This document shows positions 54,623 through 63,367 of a stretch of 64,000 nucleotides of DNA, piece by piece. The position numbers and the translations under genes are program-made. The stretch is from Paenibacillus algorifonticola. Its GTDB lineage: Bacteria; Bacillota; Bacilli; Paenibacillales; Paenibacillaceae. Each line of letters begins with the position of its first letter. Position 1 is the stretch's first letter. The DNA lies in assembly GCF_000971975.1 (NCBI RefSeq), contig NZ_LAQO01000017.1, forward strand, positions 1 to 64,000. The letters run 5' to 3'. The notes beneath the pieces were generated by a model, which saw only the letters and a program-made list of their open reading frames with translations, did no database searches and was not told the origin of the DNA.

Positions 54623-55900
54623 GTGTACAAAACAGAGGAGGTTTTAGAAAAGGCAGCAGTCAACACCGATAGCAAGGCAGCTTCGTCACAGGCACCGCTG
54701 ATCGGGTCTGATTCAGAGCAACCTGCTTCCATGTCTCGCTATGTGACTCTATTGTTTGCGGTTGCCTGCGGGATGTCGGTTGCCAATATCTACTTCGCAC
54801 AACCGATACTCGATCGGCTGTCAAGCGAGTTCGGAATTGACTATTCTATCATTGGTATCGTTGTTACCATCACGCAGATTTTTTATGGATTGGGACTGCT
54901 GCTGTTGGTGCCGCTTGGAGATTTACTGAACCAACGCCGTTTGGTTATCGGTCAGATGTTATTGTCCATGATAGCTCTGGTTGTCGTTGGAACGGCGGCC
55001 AACAGCACCGTATTATTTGCAGGTATGGCTATGGTGGGCCTGCTAGCCGTTGTGACGCAGACTCTTGTGGCGTTCGCGGCAACTATGGCAGCACCTGCCG
55101 AACGGGGACGTGTCGTTGGCATGGTAACAAGCGGGATCGTAATCGGCATACTTCTTGCGCGGTCCATTTCAGGAATATTAACCGATCTTGCGGGTTGGCG
55201 ATCCGTGTATTTGGTCTCTGCAGCGCTGATGCTTGTTATGGTTTGTATGTTTTATAAGGTACTGCCTCGTGTTGAACGCGAGGTGAAATCACTGTCCTAT
55301 CCTCAACTGCTAGGATCGGTGTTTAGGTTATTTATTCAAGAACGAATATTACGTATCCGTTCTGTTCTCGCTCTGCTGATTTTTGCTGATTTCAGTATTT
55401 TATGGACTTCACTCGTACTGCCTCTTAGCTCTGCACCATTATCGCTTTCGCACAGTGCAATTGGAGCATTCGGTCTTGCAGGAGTAGCTGGAGCGTTAGC
55501 TGCAGCTCGAGCGGGGAAGCTTGCTGATCGAGGTTATGGACAGAGAACGACGGGCACTGCTCTAACCTTGTTATTAGTTTCATGGTTGTTCATCAGCTAT
55601 ACAGAACAATCGCTGTTCGCATTGGTCATTGGTATCGTGCTTCTCGATTTGGCCGTGCAGGCCGTACATGTTACGAATCAGACGATGATTCTCCCGTTGC
55701 GTGCGGAGGCTCGTAGTCGGCTTACTGCCGGGTATATGGTGTTCTATTCGATTGGAAGTGCCGGTGGTTCAATTGCTTCGACCCACATCTACGCGCATTA
55801 CGGCTGGGAAGGAGTATGCGTGCTTGGGGCTTCTGTTAGTGCTGTAGCGCTGCTATTTTGGGCAATGACCCGCCGCACTACGGCTGCTGCAATAAAGTAA
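54623..55900 (+). CDS. MFS transporter (drug/efflux type)
   Basis: About 425 residues, 12 membrane helices in two halves. 'MSVANIYFAQPILDRLSSEFGIDYSIIGIVVTITQIFYGLGLLLLVPLGDLLNQRRLV' carries the A-loop motif (G-D-x-x-x-R-R) between TM2 and TM3; 'GILLARSISGILTDLAGWRSVYL' matches motif C-like region. It resembles the YfmO/YgaY-like group. GTG 54623 behind GGGGGAAAGGT is preferred; ATG 54599 has no ribosome site. Leads an operon-like run with the LLM and esterase genes. Confidence 0.9.
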   Translation: MYKTEEVLEKAAVNTDSKAASSQAPLIGSDSEQPASMSRYVTLLFAVACGMSVANIYFAQPILDRLSSEFGIDYSIIGIVVTITQIFYGLGLLLLVPLGDLLNQRRLVIGQMLLSMIALVVVGTAANSTVLFAGMAMVGLLAVVTQTLVAFAATMAAPAERGRVVGMVTSGIVIGILLARSISGILTDLAGWRSVYLVSAALMLVMVCMFYKVLPRVEREVKSLSYPQLLGSVFRLFIQERILRIRSVLALLIFADFSILWTSLVLPLSSAPLSLSHSAIGAFGLAGVAGALAAARAGKLADRGYGQRTTGTALTLLLVSWLFISYTEQSLFALVIGIVLLDLAVQAVHVTNQTMILPLRAEARSRLTAGYMVFYSIGSAGGSIASTHIYAHYGWEGVCVLGASVSAVALLFWAMTRRTTAAAIK

Positions 55901-56020
55901 GCTTCTGTCGCATGAGGTACAGATTCAGCATCATAAATCTGGAGCTGCAAATCAATCTGAATTAATTTCTCTCAATTTGATATACCGAGAGAAACTTTTA
56001 AATTAAAGGAGCGGGTGTTC

Positions 56021-57076
56021 GTGGAAATAGGTATAACTTCGTTTGTAGAAACCAAGCCGGATGTTCACACGGGTGAAGTGATCAGTCACGCACAGCGGCT
56101 GCGTGAAGTTGTCGAGGAAATTGTCCTTGCTGATCAGGTGGGACTTGATGTGTTTGGCATAGGTGAGCATCATCGGGAGGATTATGCGGCATCTTCACCA
56201 GCTATTGTACTGGCTGCGGCTGCAGCGCAGACGAAACGGATACGGCTGACCAGCGCTGTGACGGTGCTTTCTTCCCTTGATCCGGTGCGCGTGTTTCAGG
56301 ATTTTGCTACGCTCGACGGCATTTCAAATGGACGCGCGGAGATTATGGCGGGCCGAGGGTCCTTTATCGAATCTTTCCCATTGTTTGGCTATGATTTGGA
56401 CGATTATGCCGAGCTGTATGAAGAGCATTTGGAACTGCTCCTTAAAATACGGGGATCCGAGAAAGTAACCTGGAAGGGCGGGCATCGGCCAGCGATTAAC
56501 AATTTGGGCGTATATCCACGGCCCGTTCAGGATTCAATGCCGATATGGGTTGGCAGCGGAGGCAGACAGGAGTCGGCTGTCCGGGCAGGTTTGTTAGGAC
56601 TCCCACTGATGCTGGCGATCATTGGTGGAAGCCCAACGAATTTTGCACCGCTCGTGCAGCTGTATAAGAAAGCAGCGGCGCACGCTGGCCATGACGAATC
56701 GCGGCTTAAGGTTGGGGCGCACTCGATAGGATTTGTTGGAGAGAATACGAAGCGAGCTGCAGATACATTTTTTCCTTCTACCATGGCAGGTATGAATAGA
56801 TTAGGCATGGAGCGGGGATGGGCGCATTATGATCGTTCTAGCTACGATGCCGCGCGCAGCTTCGAAGGTGCACTGTATGTCGGCGATCCCGAGACGGTTG
56901 CCCAGAAGATCATTCACCTTCGCAAAAATGTAGGCGTTACACGCTTTATGCTGTATGTACCGTTAAGCACGATGCCGCATGCCGAGGTAATGAGAGCCAT
57001 TGAGCTGCTTGGAACAGAGGTAGCTCCCCGAGTTCGAGAGGAAGTAGCCAAGTGGGAAGCTGAGATGGACATCTGA
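56021..57076 (+). CDS. LLM-class flavin-dependent oxidoreductase
   Basis: 351 residues. Bacterial-luciferase-like TIM barrel: 'EIGITSFVETKPD', 'LREVVEEIVLADQVGLDVFGIGEHHREDYAASSPAIVLAAAAAQTKRIRLTSAVTVLSSLDPVRVFQDFATLDGISNGRAEIMAGRGS', the typical order for LLM oxidoreductases of the YdhA/MsnO8 side. Uses FMNH2 or F420; substrate unknown. GTG 56021 is chosen, nine bases after AAAGGAG; GTG 56015 is too close. Lies 120 bases after the MFS gene. Confidence 0.92.
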   Translation: MEIGITSFVETKPDVHTGEVISHAQRLREVVEEIVLADQVGLDVFGIGEHHREDYAASSPAIVLAAAAAQTKRIRLTSAVTVLSSLDPVRVFQDFATLDGISNGRAEIMAGRGSFIESFPLFGYDLDDYAELYEEHLELLLKIRGSEKVTWKGGHRPAINNLGVYPRPVQDSMPIWVGSGGRQESAVRAGLLGLPLMLAIIGGSPTNFAPLVQLYKKAAAHAGHDESRLKVGAHSIGFVGENTKRAADTFFPSTMAGMNRLGMERGWAHYDRSSYDAARSFEGALYVGDPETVAQKIIHLRKNVGVTRFMLYVPLSTMPHAEVMRAIELLGTEVAPRVREEVAKWEAEMDI

Positions 57077-57107
57077 AAGTACATTGAATGATATTGGAGG
57101 AATTTGC

Positions 57108-58052
57108 ATGGATTTCGAAAGTCGGGTATTACCGGAATTAAGGCCGATATTAACACAATTTCCTGGTTTTCAACTGGAGAGAAATTTAGAACTGAGCAGG
57201 AGCTATTTGTCGAGTTCTCCTATTGAGGGGTCAACGCATGTACGCACGACAAGCCGCATGGTTCCAAGCGCAGAAGGGGAGGTACGGGTCAAAATTTACG
57301 AACCAAGTGAGCGAACGGAAACGGATGCTAAGCTTCCGGCGATGTTGTGGATTCACGGGGGAGGTTATGTGCTGGGGCATCCTAATATGGACGATGCTTT
57401 GTGCGAACGTTTCGTGCAAGCGGCTAATTGCGTCGTCGTGTCTGTTGATTATCGACTTGCCCCGGAGCATCCCTATCCCGCTGCTATCGATGACTGTTAC
57501 ACCAGCTTAACATGGATGACGGATGAAGCAGAGTCGCTGGGCATCGATCTGGATCGGATCGCGATTGCCGGTGCAAGCGGGGGCGGCGGTCTGACTGCAG
57601 CTCTTGCTCTAATGGCCCGTGACAAGGGGGGTCCAGCCCTCATTTTCCAAATGCCGCTGTATCCGATGATCGACGACCGGAATGTTACGGCGTCAAGTTA
57701 TGAGATTACGGCCGACAACGCAAACTGGAATCGGACGAATAATTTAGAGGCTTGGAACATGTACTTAGGTAAGCATGCAGAAGACAGCGAGTTATCCCCA
57801 TATGCGGTACCGTCGAGAGCGGAAAGTTTGGCAGGGCTGCCGCCTACCTATACGTGCATAGGTCAGCTCGATCTGTTCCGAGATGAGACGATCGAATATG
57901 TGACACGACTTGCGCAAGCGGGTGTAGACGTCGAATTTCATATGTATCCCGGCACTTTCCACAGCTTTGAAATGATGGTTCCGCAAGCGGAAGTCAGTCA
58001 ACGCGCCAGTCAAAGCTATATAGATGCGATGGCGAGAGCGCTTAATCCTTGA
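57108..58052 (+). CDS. Alpha/beta hydrolase, hormone-sensitive-lipase-type esterase
   Basis: 314 residues. Oxyanion-hole motif 'LWIHGGGYVLGHPNMDD', nucleophile elbow 'AIAGASGGGGLTAALAL' (Ser in GASGG), catalytic Asp in 'GQLDLFRDE', His in 'YPGTFHSFEMMV'. Acts on small carboxylic esters. ATG 57108 is placed after GGAGGAATTTGC. 31 bases separate it from the LLM gene, so one transcript is likely; the pump, oxygenase and esterase may handle one xenobiotic (inference). Confidence 0.93.
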   Translation: MDFESRVLPELRPILTQFPGFQLERNLELSRSYLSSSPIEGSTHVRTTSRMVPSAEGEVRVKIYEPSERTETDAKLPAMLWIHGGGYVLGHPNMDDALCERFVQAANCVVVSVDYRLAPEHPYPAAIDDCYTSLTWMTDEAESLGIDLDRIAIAGASGGGGLTAALALMARDKGGPALIFQMPLYPMIDDRNVTASSYEITADNANWNRTNNLEAWNMYLGKHAEDSELSPYAVPSRAESLAGLPPTYTCIGQLDLFRDETIEYVTRLAQAGVDVEFHMYPGTFHSFEMMVPQAEVSQRASQSYIDAMARALNP

Positions 58053-58071
58053 ACAAATAGATGACCTTTAA

Positions 58072-58100
58072 GCTGAACCGTACCACAAGTGAGGGTACAT
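58072..58100 (+). repeat. rlmH-end attachment repeat, copy 6 (left arm lost)
   Basis: GCTGAACCGTACCACAAGTG then A: encodes AEPYHK-stop. It is followed by GGGTACAT, a degraded right arm. The left arm CTTGCCGTTACAGACAG is absent. Confidence 0.75.
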
Positions 58101-58221
58101 ACAATCAGTAAGGAAATAGTGCTTGATAGTAGCTTTCTTTTACAACGATGTGCGTTTAACCTAAAAAGAACCGTCAGAATGCTTGATCAAGACCCCATTT
58201 AATGGACATTGAAAAAAACAC

Positions 58222-58314
58222 CTAAGCAACAAGCTGGCGCCGGTACTCAACTGGCGTCAGCTTGTTTAGCTTTCGTTGCACCCGATCTTCGTTGTATATA
58301 TTACACCAACGGAA
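58222..58314 (-). pseudogene. 3' end of an IS3-family (IS150-group) transposase
   Basis: On the minus strand '[30 protein letters not shown]' and a stop: the well-known C-terminal end of IS3-family OrfB transposases ('YNEDRVQRKLNKLTPVEYR'). Only about 30 codons remain. The fragment overlaps the last codons of the NUDIX gene in another frame, so the insertion may have replaced the original 3' end of that gene. Confidence 0.85.
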
Positions 58315-59263
58315 GTTCGTCGAGCCGTTCGTAAATCAACAATCCTCTCTCTTTCGCCACTCTTACCATTTCATCGGCACCCTGAGATGCTCCTCCGACT
58401 CGCAGTACGGCGTTACAGTAATTAAGCAGGCGAATGGAGGACGGATGAAAAATTCTGTTGAAAGTCTCGTCTCCCAGGGCAGTGGAACCAGCTGTCGCGA
58501 TAAGGGGTAACGCATACCACTCTCCCAGCACCGGCATATGCCCAGCCTCGTAAACTTGAAGTGCGATTTCATTCATATAGTTGACATTTTTCTCGATTAA
58601 TACATGATCATCATTCGTTCCAGAACGATACGGGCCTGCGATGAGGATATGCAGCGGTTTCGATTTCACTTTCAAGAGACCTTGGATCTGAGCATATTGG
58701 AGCAGCATTATCGTCTTGGCGTCACGAATCTCGCCGCTTTCGACCATGTCTAGCGCTTGAGCAAACGGAAGTTCCACTACTTCAATGTTTTCCTGCTCCT
58801 CCTCAAGGCCCCCACCGCGACCCGTTGTCATATCTTCACTATACTCGGCTACATAGAAGTGCAGAATTTCGGTAACGGAGCCCGGTGACATATAGGCCTC
58901 GCCAACTTTCTGCACACGGTCGATACGGTACCCCGTCTCCTCCTCCGTCTCTCGCAGAATACCTTCTTCCGGTGTTTCTTTATCGAGTAGTCCCGCACAG
59001 GTTTCGATAAGCATTCCAGTCTCATTGCCGTTCCGATAAGTAGGCATTCGGAACTGTCTGGTCAGTACAACGGTTTGTTTGTGGCGATTATAGAGCAGGA
59101 TCGTCGCGCCGTTGCCGCGATCGTACACTTCTCGTGATTGTGACTCCCATTGTCCATTGTCTTTTTCAAACTCGAATGTGACCTTCTTCAAGATGTACCA
59201 GTTATCCGATAGAAGCTCCTCTTTTACAATCCGTACTCTTGGGTGGTGCTGCTGTGCCTTCAT
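58301..59263 (-). CDS. NUDIX hydrolase fused to a DUF4406 / nucleoside-deoxyribosyltransferase-like domain
   Basis: 320 residues. The N-terminal half (about 1-200) is a NUDIX hydrolase resembling NudK-type GDP-mannose pyrophosphatase, with box '[22 protein letters not shown]' and '[18 protein letters not shown]'. The C-terminal half (about 205-315) is a DUF4406-type fold: '[46 protein letters not shown] ... [29 protein letters not shown]'. Together they suggest cleavage and base exchange on a nucleotide derivative. GGGAGGAAATGAG precedes the start. It begins one base after the MerR-methyltransferase stop. The last residues 'LDELPLV' may derive from an IS remnant. Confidence 0.88.
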   Translation of the reverse strand: MKAQQHHPRVRIVKEELLSDNWYILKKVTFEFEKDNGQWESQSREVYDRGNGATILLYNRHKQTVVLTRQFRMPTYRNGNETGMLIETCAGLLDKETPEEGILRETEEETGYRIDRVQKVGEAYMSPGSVTEILHFYVAEYSEDMTTGRGGGLEEEQENIEVVELPFAQALDMVESGEIRDAKTIMLLQYAQIQGLLKVKSKPLHILIAGPYRSGTNDDHVLIEKNVNYMNEIALQVYEAGHMPVLGEWYALPLIATAGSTALGDETFNRIFHPSSIRLLNYCNAVLRVGGASQGADEMVRVAKERGLLIYERLDELPLV

Positions 59264-59264
59264 C

Positions 59265-60449
59265 TCATTTCCTCCCTAGAAAGATTCCGTTCTCTTTAGT
59301 CATTTCGAGGGCCCCGTTCTGCTGCAGAAGCCCATTGACATGGTCTCGAAACTTGTCAATTGCCGCTCCGACAAGTCGCTCTCTTGCGTTCATCGGAGTC
59401 GAAATCATATATTCGATCAGGGGTTCCGCTTCGTCGACCAACAGACGGTCGTCGTATCGAAGCAGCCGAAGATCAGAGAAGCAAGAAGACAACAAGTCCC
59501 CTCCGTTACCCAGGTGGAACCGTTTAATAGCATCATCCAACACATGAAGATCGGGGTCGAACGAAACCGCCAAGTGTTCAACCTCATGTAGGTGTTGAGT
59601 GCTCATCGTAGAGGTGCATACTATACCTCCTCGCTTTAGGACACGATGCATCTCACGGATTGCTCCAGGGATGTCCGGCACGTGATACAGCATGTTGTTA
59701 GCGATAACCAAATCGAATTGCTCATCATGAAAGGGGATCTGCTGCGCGTCAACAGACAAAAGCTTAAACTGCGAATGGCTGCTTCCCAAGCGGCAACGTG
59801 CTTCTTCCACCATCCCGCTTGACATATCGGTAAGCGTGATGCGCCAGCTGCTTGGAATTCGTTCGGCGTTTCTTATCCAAAAGGTTCCATCGCCGCAGCC
59901 CAACTCGAGAATGTGGGCTTCCGGTTGCACCTCCAGTTGTTCAAAGATCCAACGATGCCAGCCTTGAGGATTCGTACTGTACTTGTCGTAAAGATGTATC
60001 CGCGTTTGCAAGCGGTTCGCCGTCCGATACTGCTCCCCCCAATTTTTCTCACTCTGCACGGTTTGAATAATATCCGCCAAACGGTTCCAATCGGACTCAT
60101 AGGCCGACATTTTCATAGCATCTCGTATTGCATGCACTACGTGCTCCGTATGAGCGATTTTCCTCTGTAGAACATCGAGTTGTGCTTGCAACGAGTGTCT
60201 GATCTCCCCGTTGGATAGCGATTCTGCATCTAAAATGTCCTTTATTTTTTGAAGCGGTAACCCTAGATACTTCAACGTCTGAATTCGCTGTAATCTTTCC
60301 AGATCTTTCATGTTGTACGATCTTATGGATCCAGTGTGATGGCCTTCTGGACTCAGAAGCCCAATTTGATCGTAATATCGCAATGTCCTGACCGTTATCC
60401 CTGTACGTTTGGCAAGCTGTCCTGTCGTCAGATCGTTCTCTTTGTTCAT
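59265..60449 (-). CDS. MerR regulator fused to a SAM-dependent methyltransferase
   Basis: 394 residues. N-terminal MerR HTH (about 5-75): '[66 protein letters not shown]', then a dimerisation helix. The rest (about 150-394) is a class I methyltransferase with the SAM loop '[17 protein letters not shown]', '[32 protein letters not shown]'. Start at 60449 after GAGGAATGG; the longer frame from 60530 would run across the MerR operator. It carries its own MerR-type promoter (60496-60526), and the NUDIX gene follows in the same operon. Confidence 0.92.
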   Translation of the reverse strand: MNKENDLTTGQLAKRTGITVRTLRYYDQIGLLSPEGHHTGSIRSYNMKDLERLQRIQTLKYLGLPLQKIKDILDAESLSNGEIRHSLQAQLDVLQRKIAHTEHVVHAIRDAMKMSAYESDWNRLADIIQTVQSEKNWGEQYRTANRLQTRIHLYDKYSTNPQGWHRWIFEQLEVQPEAHILELGCGDGTFWIRNAERIPSSWRITLTDMSSGMVEEARCRLGSSHSQFKLLSVDAQQIPFHDEQFDLVIANNMLYHVPDIPGAIREMHRVLKRGGIVCTSTMSTQHLHEVEHLAVSFDPDLHVLDDAIKRFHLGNGGDLLSSCFSDLRLLRYDDRLLVDEAEPLIEYMISTPMNARERLVGAAIDKFRDHVNGLLQQNGALEMTKENGIFLGRK

Positions 60450-60495
60450 CCATTCCTCACATCCAATTGTTTGCTCTGGCATGTCGTTCTTAGTC

Positions 60496-60526
60496 AGTAT
60501 ATCAAGTGACGTAACGTCACCTTCAA
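60496..60526 (-). promoter_or_regulatory. MerR-type promoter with 19-bp spacer and perfect dyad
   Basis: On the minus strand TTGAAG, a 19-base spacer and TATACT. The spacer holds GTGACGT-T-ACGTCAC, a perfect 7+7 palindrome. A stretched 19-base spacer centred on a dyad is the hallmark of MerR-activated promoters, and the gene just downstream encodes a MerR protein. Confidence 0.88.
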
Positions 60527-60596
60527 GCAAAATTTATGCAAATTGAAGTTGCCACGCGGCGGCGGTGAGCCAGACGTTTGTTCCGTACTTGATTAT

Positions 60597-61217
60597 TTAT
60601 ATTTCAGAACGAAAGGTTTTACCGAGCTGATTACCTAGACCGAAATAATGACGAAAATTATAGATGAGGGAACTCCATTTTTCAGGATCGATATGATTAC
60701 CTTCCATGATAATTTCTTTGTGAGCATGTACATGCAAAGCTTGTGTCTCAATAATTGCAAAGTTAGGGGAATGATCAGGAATTCGAATGTTTTTTACTCT
60801 TGCTTCAATTTGTAGGGGACATTCCATAATTCGAGTAGGTTTTACCGCCTTAGACTCAATAGGAGTTAATCCACTAATAGCATATTTGTCTTTTTGATAG
60901 GCACATCCATATTTTTTCTTATTTTCTGGAACGGGATTTTTCCCTGTGTAAGGGGCTAGTTGTTCAACATTCTCCCAAAGAGAAGGACTCGGAATATTAA
61001 TTACACACTCAGGAAGTTGTTCTAAATTTTCAATTGCTTTCCCCTCAAGACCAATTCCTAATACAATACAGTCTCCTAATGCCCACGATGATGAAATAGG
61101 GCTAATATTTACTGTTCCATCTTCATTCCATGTATTTAGCAAAATCACAGGAGTTCCATAATATAGAATTTTAGGTTGGATCGTTTCTATTTGGGGAATC
61201 TGTTTCGTATTTTTCAT
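60597..61217 (-). CDS. Flavin reductase domain protein
   Basis: 206 residues with the FMN-binding split barrel of the flavin reductase family: 'KILYYGTPVILLNTWNEDGTVNISPISSSWALGDCIVLGIGLEGKAIENLEQLPECVINIPS', 'GKNPVPENKKKYGCAYQKDKYAISGLTPIESKAVKPTRIMECPLQIEARVKNI', and the C-terminal 'ALHVHAHKEIIMEGNHIDPEKW'. It lies divergent from an ArsR regulator 93 bases away, probably its repressor. The codon use is more AT-rich than the core. Confidence 0.88.
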   Translation of the reverse strand: MKNTKQIPQIETIQPKILYYGTPVILLNTWNEDGTVNISPISSSWALGDCIVLGIGLEGKAIENLEQLPECVINIPSPSLWENVEQLAPYTGKNPVPENKKKYGCAYQKDKYAISGLTPIESKAVKPTRIMECPLQIEARVKNIRIPDHSPNFAIIETQALHVHAHKEIIMEGNHIDPEKWSSLIYNFRHYFGLGNQLGKTFRSEI

Positions 61218-61310
61218 TGTATTTCTCCTCCTATTTTTACGTTCTCTCTAATTGTATAATGTAAATAGTTCAATTATCATCGAAGTATGGATTGCAAAGT
61301 GGAGGTCAAA

Positions 61311-61997
61311 ATGAAAGCAAATTCGAATGTGGCTATAATCGCTTCTCTTGTGAGTGAAACTTCTCGCGCAGCAATATTAACTGTCTTATTAGACGGGAGA
61401 TTTCATGCAGCAAGTGAGTTAGCATATAGGGTAGGAATCCAACCTCAAACGGCAAGTTTCCATTTAGCAAAAATGGTCAATGCGAATGTAGTTGCCGTTG
61501 AAAAACAAGGGAGGCATCGATACTACGGAATTCAAAATCAAGAAGTTGCCCAGGTTATGGAATCCTTATTATCAATCGCTCCCCCAGTTGAAATTAAGTC
61601 TTTAAAACAAGCTTCAGAAGATAAAGCGCTGCGTTACGCAAGGACATGTTATGATCATCTCGCAGGGAGCTTAGGGGTGCAATTAACAAATACATTCCTT
61701 AGAATGGATGTTCTGCGTGAAGAAAAGGAAGGGTTTACTGTTACTGAAAATGGGAAGAAGTTCTTTACAAGCTTTCAAATTGACTTTGAAAATGTTAAGA
61801 ACAAACGCCGCTCCTTTTCACACAAATGCCTGGATTGGAGTGAAAGACGCCACCACCTTGCTGGAGCATTAGGAAATGCCCTTCTGGAGAGGCTTTTAGA
61901 GCTAAATTGGGTGCAGCGTCTACCAGAAACACGAGCGATAAAAATGACTACTGAGGGTAAAATAGGCTTTAAAGAAGTATTTTCATTGGATACCTGA
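61311..61997 (+). CDS. ArsR-family transcriptional regulator
   Basis: 228 residues: winged-helix 'VAIIASLVSETSRAAILTVLLDGRFHAASELAYRVGIQPQTASFHLAKMVNANVVAVEKQGRHRYYGIQNQEVAQVMESLLSIAP' (about 5-90) followed by a second domain, making it longer than usual ArsR proteins; the extension has 'YDHLAGSLGVQLTN' and 'CLDWSERRHHLAGALGNALL', seen in YdfF-like regulators. Cysteines are too few for a classic metal site. ATG 61311 follows GGAGGTCAAA; ATG 61287 lacks a site. Probably controls the divergent flavin reductase. Confidence 0.9.
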   Translation: MKANSNVAIIASLVSETSRAAILTVLLDGRFHAASELAYRVGIQPQTASFHLAKMVNANVVAVEKQGRHRYYGIQNQEVAQVMESLLSIAPPVEIKSLKQASEDKALRYARTCYDHLAGSLGVQLTNTFLRMDVLREEKEGFTVTENGKKFFTSFQIDFENVKNKRRSFSHKCLDWSERRHHLAGALGNALLERLLELNWVQRLPETRAIKMTTEGKIGFKEVFSLDT

Positions 61998-62046
61998 GGA
62001 CATACAAAGTTGAATAATTTAAATCAGCTGTGGTAATTACAAAAAT

Positions 62047-62061
62047 ATGCCGTTACAGATA
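62047..62061 (+). repeat. Half-copy of the attachment repeat (left arm only)
   Basis: ATGCCGTTACAGATAAATAG matches the left arm TTGCCGTTACAGACAG over about 14 bases and then ends in AAATAG instead of the full core. It may be a decayed end of the last module. Confidence 0.6.
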
Positions 62062-62068
62062 AATAGAC

Positions 62069-62118
62069 GAAAAGCAATAAGCACAGTCCTATGGGGATTA
62101 GGCTTATTGCTTTTTGCA
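62069..62118 (+). terminator. Terminator after the ArsR gene
   Basis: AAAAGCAATAAGC pairs with GCTTATTGCTTTT, followed by GCATTATTTT. Confidence 0.8.
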
Positions 62119-62482
62119 TTATTTTAGAGTCGAGCAAGACTCTAAGCGAATAAATATTTCATTCCGAGGTCTATGCCGATGATGTCTTTATCAAATTATC
62201 TTAATGATTACATGATGATTTTGATCGTTAAGGTACAAGAAGAGGAACATAACCCCGACTATCCCACGGAACCTCTTCGTTCTTTCCGAGACCAAAGTCC
62301 AGTAATGAATTGAACCTAAGACAGATATGGAAAAGGTAATTTTTAGTTAAAGTAGGTTGCAGGGGATAACATTGGAAACTATAACGGCCCTAGCGAAGAG
62401 GATATTAGCTGAATAGAGCAGGTTTGATAATGAAAAATATTTATGCTGGGGTATTCAATTAACATATAGGCGGGGTGCATTT

Positions 62483-63367
62483 ATGGAACTAATCATTGAA
62501 AGTGTAAGCAAGAAATATAAGGGGGATTTTTATGGGCTTCGGGACTTATCCCTGGAGATAAAAACAGGCGTCTTGGGCTTGTTAGGTCCGAATGGTGCTG
62601 GGAAATCGACATTGATGAGAATTTTATCAACCATTACTCGGCCGACAGGGGGAAAGGTGAGCTGGAACGGCATCGATATTACGAAAGATCCCAATGCTGT
62701 ACGACGCATTTTAGGCTATTTGCCACAAGATTTTGGCGTATACCCTCATTTAAATGCAGTTGAGTTTTTAGAATATTTAGCAGCGATCAGAGGGTTGGAT
62801 TATAAAATCGCAAGAAAAAGAATCGACGAGCTGCTGCATTTGGTTAATCTGCATGAGGTCCGCAAAAAACCGCTGAATGGTTTTTCAGGCGGGATGAGAC
62901 AACGAGTAGGCATAGCACAGGCGTTACTGAATGATCCCAAGCTATTAATCGTTGATGAGCCAACGGTTGGACTTGATCCTGAGGAACGTATTCGGTTTCG
63001 GAACCTTCTGTCCGAATTATCTGGGGAACGTATAGTTATTTTATCAACCCATATCGTATCGGACATCGAAGCAACCGCAACCGATATCGCAATTGTAAAT
63101 CAAGGACGAAATGTCATACAGGCAGCTCCGAGCGAATTATTGGCAGCGACGGCGGGAAAAGTGTGGGAGTGGCTGATACCGAGTCATACATGGATGGAGG
63201 TGCGCAAACAATTGCTAGTCAGCAGCACCATCCAAAGCAGTGAAGGGGTGCGTGTAAGGGTTATTGCCGATACTCAGCCTTCAGCGGAGAGCCGCGTGGT
63301 TTTGCCGACTTTAGAGGATGCCTATTTGTATTACATTTCGGCAAACAAGCAGGGGGCAACAGCATGA
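62483..63367 (+). CDS. ABC transporter ATP-binding protein
   Basis: 294 residues. Walker A 'GLLGPNGAGKSTLMRILSTI', Q-loop 'YLPQDFGVYP', signature 'LNGFSGGMRQRVGIAQALL', Walker B 'LLIVDEPTVGLDP', H-loop 'VILSTHIVSDIE'. The closest memory is of ATPases paired with large permeases of the lantibiotic-immunity or bacitracin-export type. Its last 70 residues are an extra domain. The stop overlaps the permease start by four bases (ATGA). No ribosome site stronger than GGCGGGGTG. Confidence 0.92.
   Translation: MELIIESVSKKYKGDFYGLRDLSLEIKTGVLGLLGPNGAGKSTLMRILSTITRPTGGKVSWNGIDITKDPNAVRRILGYLPQDFGVYPHLNAVEFLEYLAAIRGLDYKIARKRIDELLHLVNLHEVRKKPLNGFSGGMRQRVGIAQALLNDPKLLIVDEPTVGLDPEERIRFRNLLSELSGERIVILSTHIVSDIEATATDIAIVNQGRNVIQAAPSELLAATAGKVWEWLIPSHTWMEVRKQLLVSSTIQSSEGVRVRVIADTQPSAESRVVLPTLEDAYLYYISANKQGATA

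Larger units (their letters stand above)
61998..62482. other. 485-base region with a half attachment repeat, a terminator and a 23S-like motif
   Basis: Contains the left half of the attachment repeat (62047-62061), a terminator (62069-62118), a small hairpin TAGAGTC/GACTCTA (62125-62144) and at 62377-62397 a string very like the I-CeuI/23S helix 69-71 sequence. No gene seen. Confidence 0.6.

Noticed and set aside
62377-62397. A 23S rRNA gene fragment
   Set aside because: Only 21 bases match, with a gap; flanks show no rRNA similarity, so it is listed only as a curiosity.
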